Source: Leptasterias polaris
Taxonomy: Eukaryota > Echinodermata > Asteroidea > Forcipulatida > Asteriidae
Direction: 5' to 3'
DNA length: 64,000 bases
Assembly: GCA_037783415.1 (NCBI GenBank)
Contig: JAZGTN010000068.1
Coordinates: 2,170,001-2,234,000 of the forward strand
Positions 56,596-64,000 of the stretch are shown one piece after another. Position numbers and translations under genes: made by a program. Numbering within the stretch: the stretch's first letter is position 1; every line of letters begins with the position of its first letter. Under the pieces are notes generated by a model. It searched no databases and was not told the origin of the DNA. It saw nothing but the letters and a program-made list of their open reading frames with translations.

Positions 56596-59500
56596 ATGGA
56601 GGTCCTCATCAAGTCAATCTTTCTGTGTGTTCTTGTTCTGCAAGTCTGCAGTACTTCAACTCCTTCCAAAAAGGATCTTCTATCTAACTGTGTATCTTTT
56701 TCACATTGTTGTTTGTCTGGAAAGAAAATTTTCACCAAAGGATTCCTGAAATCACCAATTTCATATTATCATAACTCAACTGCTAGCTTCAATGTTGTAC
56801 TGCTATGTTGTGGAGACATAGAACCTAATCCAGGTCCCCAATCTGATGAAATAACTAGGACCACCCGCAGCATTAAACTTACCTATCAGTATGATAGGTC
56901 TCAACTTTTGGAAATAGGCTCCCAATGTGCAAAGCTGCCTGTTACCCCTGCTACATGGTCCACCCTGAGAGAACTGAAAAATTTGTCTAAAGCTCCTACA
57001 CGTCGAGGGCGATCGGTGAAACACACGACTAATCCAAACTTAAGCATTGCTACTCCTGTTACTGCTAATTACGTCACTCATACAGTTGATTGTACGGATG
57101 TCTCTTCACCCCTATCACCTACTAACAGGCCTGGTAAACAGGTGAACTTATCCAATATCTGCATTCTAAATGCACAATCCGTGTGCAATAAAACCAACCT
57201 TCTCACTGACTATATTACGGATCACGATTTTGATTTCATTGCGCTTACCGAAACCTGGCTAACTAACACAGACAAACACAAGCAAGTCATCGGGGATTTG
57301 TGTTTGCCGGGATATGATTTATGTCATGTGCCGCGTGTTAACAGATCTGGTGGAGGCATAGCTCTCATACACAAGGAAAATATAATCAGAGGGCCTGTTA
57401 CATCATATAATGGTTCGACGTTTGAAAGTTTATGCTGTGATCTGACTACCAAAGGTTCTTTTTCCCCCCTCAAGCTTGTCATCATTTATAGACCACCGTA
57501 TAGTTCAAAAAATCGTTTTACCCCTAGAATGTTTCTTGATGAGTTTTCTGAATATGTTGCAATACTTTCCGCGTCTCTCAATAAATTGTTGATTGTTGGA
57601 GACTTCAACTTTCACTGGATGTTTGCTAATGCTGATGCTGATGCTACTCGTTTAAAAGACATGCTCGAATCCACCAATATGTCACAGTTTGTTTGTACAC
57701 CGACTCATATAAGCGGTCATATTCTAGACCTTGTTATTGCACGCCCATCCGATAACCTTGTAAACTCGATAAATGTTGGAGGTTTTCTAACAGATCAAGC
57801 GGCCATACACTGTTCACTAAACTTGAATAAGCCCCTACCAACTAGAAAACAAATCTCATATCGCAAATATGCTTGCCTTGACCATGATGCTTTTGCAGAT
57901 GATATTTGCAAGTCTGATCTGATAATCAATCCTTTAGATAACTTGGATAACCTCATTGATCAGTATGACTGTATACTTAAATGGTACTCTACTGAGATTG
58001 CTGAAGCAAAGAAAATGCGTAAACGACTTGAAAGACGCTGGAGGAGAACAAATGTTGTGGCTGATCGAGACCTGTTTAAAGCTCAACGTCAACGCGTTCT
58101 CCACATGATCAATGATGCTAAATCAAAATATTACCAAGATAAACTATCTTGCTGTGAGAATCAACGAGAAATATTTAGGATTGTTGAATCTTTATTGCAT
58201 AATAAAAGTAAAACCAAGCTACCAACTCACAGTGACACTATGGAATTGGCTGAGAAATTCAGTGATTACTTCATCACCAAGATAAGAAATATTCGGACTG
58301 ATCTCGACACATCCGCCTCTACTCAGTCTATCAGTGCAGGTACATACGAGTCTAACCCCAATATCCCTACACTCGACAGGTTTGAACCGGCCTCTGAAGT
58401 TGAAATCCGGAAACTGATAAATTCATCACCTTCAAAATCTTGTGACATTGATCCCATCCCAACTTGGCTGTTGAAAAGGCACTTGTCTGTCCTGTCTACC
58501 CCTATCACCAAAATTGTCAATTTGTCGCTTCATAATGCAGCTTTTCCTCAGCGTTTCAAAGGTGCTATCGTCACTCCACTCCTTAAAAAGCCATCGCTTG
58601 ACTCAGAAAATCTCAAAAATTTCCGCCCAGTTTCCAACCTCTCATTTATGTCGAAAATAATTGAGAAAGTAGTTGCCGCCCGTCTGACTGATCATCTGTC
58701 TGAACACAATCTGTATGAGACCTCTCAATCTGCATACAGAAAATATCATGGGACAGAGAGTGCATTGTTGCGCGTGCATAATGATATTCTTCGCGCTGTG
58801 GATGATAAACGTGGTGTGTTCTTAGTCCTCTTAGACCTTTCCGCAGCCTTTGACACCATAGATCATACTATCCTTCTGGGACGCCTGAAATCTTTGGGTG
58901 TCAAAGGACCAGTTCTCCAATGGATTAAATCTTACATCAGCAACCGAACTCAAGCCATCAACATTAATGGAGTTTTATCATCACTTGCCACGCTCTTGTT
59001 TGGTGTTCCCCAGGGATCTGTCCTTGGGCCACTCTTCTTCACCATTTACTCTAAACCAATAGCTGCAATTGCAAGAAACCACGGACTCCATGTTCATTTG
59101 TATGCAGATGATACTCAACTGTATCTTTCATTTGATTTAAATTGTTCTGATGAGCAATCTGAACGCAAACGTGTTGAGCAATGTGTTTCTGATATAAAGT
59201 CATGGATGACCAATAATAAGTTAAAACTCAATGATGATAAAACGGAACTGCTCATAATAACGTCTAAACATAACCAAGACAAAATAATCAATCACCAGAT
59301 GCAAATTGGCACTGCTACTGTTACATCATCTGCAAATGCTCGCAATCTTGGGATCATGTTTGATAACACTATGTGCATGGAATCCCATGTGAAGAACATT
59401 TGTCAATCTGCTTTTTACCATATTAGAAACAGTAGCAGCATTCGTAAAGTCCTCAATAAAAAGTCTGCCTCTATCCTTATACATGCTTTCATTACATCCA

Positions 59501-59949
59501 GGCTTGATAATGGAAACTCATTGCTTTATGGTATTAACAAGTATCTTATCAAAAAACTGCAAAATGTCCAGAACGCTGCTGCTCGGGTATTATCTAAAAC
59601 ACGTAAATATGATCACATCACACCTGTGTTGAAACAGCTTCACTGGCTCCCAGTCTGTCAAAGAATTAAATTCAAAATCATTTTGCTTGCCTGGAAAGCT
59701 ATGAATGATAGGGCTCCTCCCTATCTCAAAGAAATTCTCTCACCATATACGCCAACTCGCAATCTTCGCTCTACAAACCAACTTCTTTTAACTGTCCCTA
59801 ATACAACCACTTCCAATGGCGTTCGCGCATTTTCTGTATCTGCACCCACTCTCTGGAACTCTCTTCCTTTACATATCCGAGCTACAAAGTCTCTGGACAT
59901 TTTCAAAACATTGCTAAAAACTCACCTGTTCAATATTTCTTATGATTGA
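56596..59949 (+). CDS. L2 polyprotein: signal peptide, 2A, endonuclease, RT
   Basis: 1117 residues from the ATG at 56596; an in-frame GTG 12 bases upstream is less likely to be the start. A hydrophobic signal-peptide-like start (MEVLIKSIFLCVLVLQVCST), then a 2A-like motif GDIEPNPGP (73-81, predicted break G80/P81), a linker without a PHD finger, an APE endonuclease (N192 in LNAQS, E219, GDFN at 335-338, D378), then RT (D747 in LLDLSAAFDT, GVPQGS near 803, YADD at 836-839) and a C-terminal region typical of L2. Where the endonuclease normally has Asp-His, this copy reads TDQAAI: D400 is followed by Gln401. This would be expected to impair DNA cutting, so the copy may be dead or dependent on others despite an open frame. 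The 2A-released leader would be the secreted part; that is inferred. Confidence 0.9.
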   Translation: MEVLIKSIFLCVLVLQVCSTSTPSKKDLLSNCVSFSHCCLSGKKIFTKGFLKSPISYYHNSTASFNVVLLCCGDIEPNPGPQSDEITRTTRSIKLTYQYDRSQLLEIGSQCAKLPVTPATWSTLRELKNLSKAPTRRGRSVKHTTNPNLSIATPVTANYVTHTVDCTDVSSPLSPTNRPGKQVNLSNICILNAQSVCNKTNLLTDYITDHDFDFIALTETWLTNTDKHKQVIGDLCLPGYDLCHVPRVNRSGGGIALIHKENIIRGPVTSYNGSTFESLCCDLTTKGSFSPLKLVIIYRPPYSSKNRFTPRMFLDEFSEYVAILSASLNKLLIVGDFNFHWMFANADADATRLKDMLESTNMSQFVCTPTHISGHILDLVIARPSDNLVNSINVGGFLTDQAAIHCSLNLNKPLPTRKQISYRKYACLDHDAFADDICKSDLIINPLDNLDNLIDQYDCILKWYSTEIAEAKKMRKRLERRWRRTNVVADRDLFKAQRQRVLHMINDAKSKYYQDKLSCCENQREIFRIVESLLHNKSKTKLPTHSDTMELAEKFSDYFITKIRNIRTDLDTSASTQSISAGTYESNPNIPTLDRFEPASEVEIRKLINSSPSKSCDIDPIPTWLLKRHLSVLSTPITKIVNLSLHNAAFPQRFKGAIVTPLLKKPSLDSENLKNFRPVSNLSFMSKIIEKVVAARLTDHLSEHNLYETSQSAYRKYHGTESALLRVHNDILRAVDDKRGVFLVLLDLSAAFDTIDHTILLGRLKSLGVKGPVLQWIKSYISNRTQAININGVLSSLATLLFGVPQGSVLGPLFFTIYSKPIAAIARNHGLHVHLYADDTQLYLSFDLNCSDEQSERKRVEQCVSDIKSWMTNNKLKLNDDKTELLIITSKHNQDKIINHQMQIGTATVTSSANARNLGIMFDNTMCMESHVKNICQSAFYHIRNSSSIRKVLNKKSASILIHAFITSRLDNGNSLLYGINKYLIKKLQNVQNAAARVLSKTRKYDHITPVLKQLHWLPVCQRIKFKIILLAWKAMNDRAPPYLKEILSPYTPTRNLRSTNQLLLTVPNTTTSNGVRAFSVSAPTLWNSLPLHIRATKSLDIFKTLLKTHLFNISYD

Positions 59950-60180
59950 CTATTGACTATCTGTTTGTTATTTTTTCCACTTGTTTTTGCCGACACATTT
60001 ATGTAAATCTGTTTTATTCAATGTGCTCTTATTTCTTTCTAAGCTACGTAATTTGTAATCTTTTTGGTTACTCTCTCTGTTTTTTTGTTTTTGTTTGGTT
60101 TTTATGCGCCTCGGAATAAGTTTAGTCTTAGATAGATGGCGCTTTACAAGTTTTAATTATTTATTTATTTTATTTATAAA
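56596..60180 (+). mobile_element. L2-type LINE with 2A leader
   Basis: Open ORF of 1117 codons followed by a 3' UTR ending GATGGCGCTTTACAAG (about 60135-60150) and an (ATTT)n-like tail to about 60180. This 3' end is characteristic of the L2 family. The left boundary is not defined. Confidence 0.85.
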
Positions 60181-60656
60181 GAATGAAAAGACAAGAAACA
60201 TTTAACTTCATATCTTTTATAATTTGTTTTCAAACATTTTATACACTTTTTCCTGGATCCTTGGTCACACATCCCGCCCATTTCTTTTGAAGCTATAACC
60301 ATTTCAAAGTGCATTTTCTAAGGGCCATTCGGTGGTTTAAACCAGCTAAAAGTGTTCACCTAGCTCTTAGCTTGCCTTGCGTGTTTTGGATGTTCAAACA
60401 AACGATCTTTTAAAAATATATTTCAAACAATAATTGTGCGACTTACTCCGAAATACTTTCCGCGATGTGTGCCGGGCGCTGCCATTTTGGAATGATCCAA
60501 TCATGCCAATCAAAATACCATGTCATCGGCGAACGACTTTGTAGAGGACGCCTTGTTTGTTGGTGTTTGATATCCACTATAGGTCACGACATTGGTCGCG
60601 AAATCGGTCTTTAGAATTGAACTGAACTGAACGCAGCCTTTTGGGGTGGCACCAGT
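60181..60656. other. No recognisable gene
   Basis: Short unique-looking stretch between the L2 tail and the solo LTR. Nothing identified. Confidence 0.5.
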
Positions 60657-60660
60657 CTAT

Positions 60661-61020
60661 TGTAGCGTTGGCCCAGACCGTTCAGCAAGAGGGCGCCAGC
60701 ACGACTCCGTGGTGGAGTCGGCCGATGATGGGAGGGCGCTGTGACACGGGCCCGGTGGGAGCCGTGTTACCGAGCGGCCTCCTGGAGGGCGCTGTGACAC
60801 GGCACCGTTGTTAGAGCTGTGTCGCAGCGGGCCCCTCGCTGAACGGCTGGGACACCCGTCTCGTTGGGAAGACGTAGCCTAAACGTGTTTCTTGTTATGT
60901 AAGTTTTGGAGTGCAGACGTGTGGAATAAACCAGTGGAAAAGAGACCGAGAAAACTGTATCCTGCTGTGTGTTTTTGTTGTGTTTGGCCGAGAAGAATCT
61001 GAGGACAAATTCTTGTTACA
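60661..61020 (+). mobile_element. Solo LTR, 360 bp
   Basis: Begins TGTAGCG and ends TTGTTACA, with identical CTAT on both sides (60657-60660 and 61021-61024). It contains AATAAA at 60925-60930 and a repeated GAGGGCGCTGTGACACGG. These are the marks of an LTR left behind after recombination removed the internal part. Orientation is inferred from the AATAAA signal. It shows no similarity to the gypsy LTR at 37581. Confidence 0.75.
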
Positions 61021-61024
61021 CTAT

Positions 61025-64000
61025 AACAGCGTACAGTAAAATATTTAGAGTATAATTCATTAAATGCACTCTCTGTGTACGGTTTGCTAGAAATTTATTT
61101 ATCCACTATTAAGGATTAATGTGCTCCCTATTTGTAAGTACAAGCAAATGTGGCGGTATGGTACTGAATGCTGAGTGAAAATCAGCAAAGAGAGTTCTAA
61201 TAAACATCGGAACAATAGGCCAATCATATTGAAGATCAGTGCATGAATGCAAAGCAGTAAGTGCTATTGACCTATTATAGTCATTTAAAACAACCGGCAT
61301 TTTAGAAAATGGTGATGGCAGGTGTCTTTCATGATTCGGGAATGACATTTGAGTCCACAGACCATTGGAAAAGTCTAAAGAACGCAGACTTTGATTGCTC
61401 TAAACAGTTTTTGTAAATTTGTTCGGTGTTGCAGATTTTGTAAGTTTCACTGATGGGAATTGCTAGACTATTCATTCGGTATCTTTACATGGAATAAACA
61501 CTCTCGGGTTGGGCGCCATCACTAGCGTGTCAAAGTCAACATTTTGATCTATCTTGTGATAAAAATAAAAATACCAATAAAAATAATATAGGAGTTATAT
61601 ATTATATAGAATCTTATGCAAAAGCCTTAAAGCGCCAGCAACAATGATAAAGATAGAGGATAGAATAACAAATGTGTTGTTTTCCAAGAGAGAGCATGTT
61701 ACCAGCATTTTTTTATGCACCCTCGACTAAAACCCTTAACATCTGGTTTTTGCAATTATTTTAAAAGATATATTATTTAATCCAGACAATCTGCGTATTA
61801 GGCAATTTTACAAAAATAAATGTCTGGAGATGTGGCTTATAACTGTTGTACATTCATCATGTAAATGTTGAAAGAGAAACAACAATAAATTACAGTATTT
61901 CAACAAATTTACAAATATGTAGGCCCATCGGCCGTTTAACCATAATTATTTAAATCCACTAGATTAACGTATTATAAGTCTACATTTTGTTTATGTGTGT
62001 ATATTTATCTGATTACACTCTTAACTGGCAAAACATCAAGCCAAAAAAGGCCCCTTTACCCAAAGTAGTACTGAGAAAATACAAACAGAGAAGACAAATT
62101 TACACCAACAAAAATGTGATAAAATCAGGTAACCTCTACAAGGCCGTCCTACCACAACTGCGGTGATACCCCGCCCCTCAAAAAAGAGAAATAGAGAAAG
62201 AGAGGGGAGAGGGGAGAGTGAAGGGATGCATGTTAAAGCATTTTACATTCAACAACAATTATATCCAACAACAAATGCAACAGCAATCCGACACCAACGT
62301 ACACACATCATCTGCTGATCTGAGAAACCAGAGGCAACTTTGTCTTTATAAAAATGAAACAGATGAGTCTTAAATGATGGTAGAGAAAATTAAGACCTGG
62401 CTATCAGAGAAAGGTGATTCCAGATTAGGTCTACCCACTGAAAAGAAACTTTAGACTTACCCTACAATAATGTGATTTTGTTTTACGACGAGGAATGGAT
62501 AACATGACGGGATCAGAAGAGGGTTTAGTAGCAGGACAGCCTAGAGTCACATCAAAAATTACATAATTAAAAATTACATAACAATCAACATTCACGTCGA
62601 TTTGACCAATGGTACATTTATTTAAAGTAGTATAATATTTCTCTTCTGAAAGACAATGGTAAAGTAGACATGTCTATCACATTGCATTATGTGATGTAGC
62701 ATGTATATGGTCTAAACTGCGTCAACAGTGAATAAATGTTTCTACTATTTCGTTGTGGTGTTGTACACGATAAAACACCGAATGTTTGAACTTTAAGTTC
62801 AGATTCAAAAATTTCATCTAAATAGACAACATAATACAAAATACTTAATGGATTATCGGGCTACAGCAGTTCTAAAACCCCCCAGTTCTTGAGTAATATA
62901 CTTATTATGCTAAATTTAACAAATAAACATAATCCTTTGAGGGGAACTTTTTCGTATTACATTCATCAACCAAATTTTCTTTTACAAAAGTCAACACAGT
63001 AAGACGACTAAAGTCTGGCCCGTTTCTGTCATTACAAAGGTATCTATATCTGGATGCAAATTAATCAACAAATCAACATAATTTACACAAAAGTTAACAA
63101 CAGTTTCACCTTTCCTTTGCATTCACAAACTTTCATTTGTTTTGCGTAATTAATGCAACTAGAACTTAAACATATTGAACTCCAAAGAAGAATCCAAACA
63201 AATCACTCAGTAGAAATTGACGTGATCATTAAAAGAGTAGATCACTTACAAAAAATGTAATTTACATTGCTTAATAAAAAAGGTTTGTTATGTGTTTTCT
63301 AAAGCGTTTTTCTTGAGTACAAAAACAATTATACATCAAACTTACAACATAATAAAATATAATTGAATATCCTCATGATTCACGCGAAGTAATTTTCATT
63401 TTTAATTCATATTTTTATTGGAACACCGACCATGTGTACATCACATTGAACACAGAGTTACCCTTATAATGGTATGATAATATTTACATCTTACATATTA
63501 AAAAAGAAGTATAGGCCCTAGACCTAAATATATAATGCATTGATAAAGGAAGTATAGACCTAAATATGCAATGCATTGATAAAAACTGAGTTCTGGAACT
63601 TGTTATTGACCCTTCTCGAAATAACGGCTTCATAATTGTCAGTTTGTTTGAAGCTCTGTACCAAACGCTTGTTTTCAAAATAACTGGCCGGGCGTAAGCC
63701 GGAGTCGATAAAGACACCATGGTTTGGAACATGACCAATTGTTAATTTTAATTTCATTGGTCAGATTAGGAGAAAACAAATTCTTTATCTGACCAATAAA
63801 AGTGCTACAACAAGTCTCTCTGAAAAAAAAACCACACACACAAACTGTCTCCAACGATTTAGAGCGCCGGTGTGGCAGGCAGGAGATTCTGTGCCCCTGG
63901 GGATTGCATACAAACTTCTTCGGATAGCGCCTTCTCTTGAATCATCCTCCTTTGCCCATGTTAATTTCCAAAATGGGGACCGAATCTCCGAGGGACACCG
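61025..64000. other. No recognisable gene
   Basis: AT-rich sequence with a GA-rich run at about 62190-62225. Two near-copies of TAAATATATAATGCATTGATAAAGGAAG occur at about 63525-63580. No coding region is supported. Confidence 0.5.

Noticed and set aside
1..64000. tRNA or rRNA genes
   Set aside because: None was recognised on reading; no cloverleaf with a proper T-arm or rRNA-like stretch was seen. A dedicated covariance scan was not possible.

Overview
This is animal nuclear DNA, AT-rich and dominated by repeats. No complete host gene is visible. Two LINE-type retrotransposons carry 2A-like recoding motifs, and two carry PHD fingers. Such elements are known from marine invertebrates such as sea urchins, amphioxus and molluscs, so a marine invertebrate is the best guess. 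The phylum cannot be fixed from the sequence alone.

Layout. (1) About 480-26,320 is a head-to-tail array of modules of roughly 2.2 kb with no convincing genes. The module order is 0, A1, B1, A2, C1, B2, B3, B4, C2. Each module opens with a CTAGA-type edge, a small stem-loop and a 10-12 base tag. Each closes with a purine/A-rich tract, and each carries a pair of TGACGTCA palindromes about 335 bp apart near its end. Short hairpins sit at some junctions, and the array ends in a cluster of 17 hairpins at 26,330-27,148. (2) Module B3 is interrupted by an intact CR1-group LINE (16,389-20,667) with a single 1217-residue ORF: signal peptide, 2A motif, PHD finger, endonuclease, reverse transcriptase. 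(3) 27.2-37.1 kb holds no recognisable host gene. It contains a probable MITE, minisatellites and decayed LINE fragments. (4) 37.2-44.8 kb is nested: a foldback-like element with arms of just over 100 bp was entered by a Ty3/gypsy LTR retrotransposon on the minus strand (37,581-44,264). CTAT flanks both ends. Its pol is intact, it has an extra C2H2 zinc-finger ORF, and its 5' LTR is cut to 254 bp and joined directly to pol. (5) 44.8-50.7 kb has a decayed minus-strand LINE, a possible THAP-domain exon and a SINE/LINE tail. (6) 51.0-54.8 kb is a two-ORF CR1 element broken by two frameshifts. (7) 56.6-60.2 kb is an L2-type LINE with an open 1117-residue ORF, again starting with a signal peptide and a 2A motif. 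Its endonuclease has Gln where the catalytic His is expected. (8) 60,661-61,020 is a solo LTR flanked by CTAT. The rest to 64 kb shows nothing recognisable.

The genes present do not form a host pathway. They are retrotransposon machinery at several stages of decay. The points most worth pursuing are the hairpin-and-tag architecture of the tandem modules, the similar signal-peptide plus 2A leaders on two different LINE groups, and the zinc-finger ORF inside the gypsy element.
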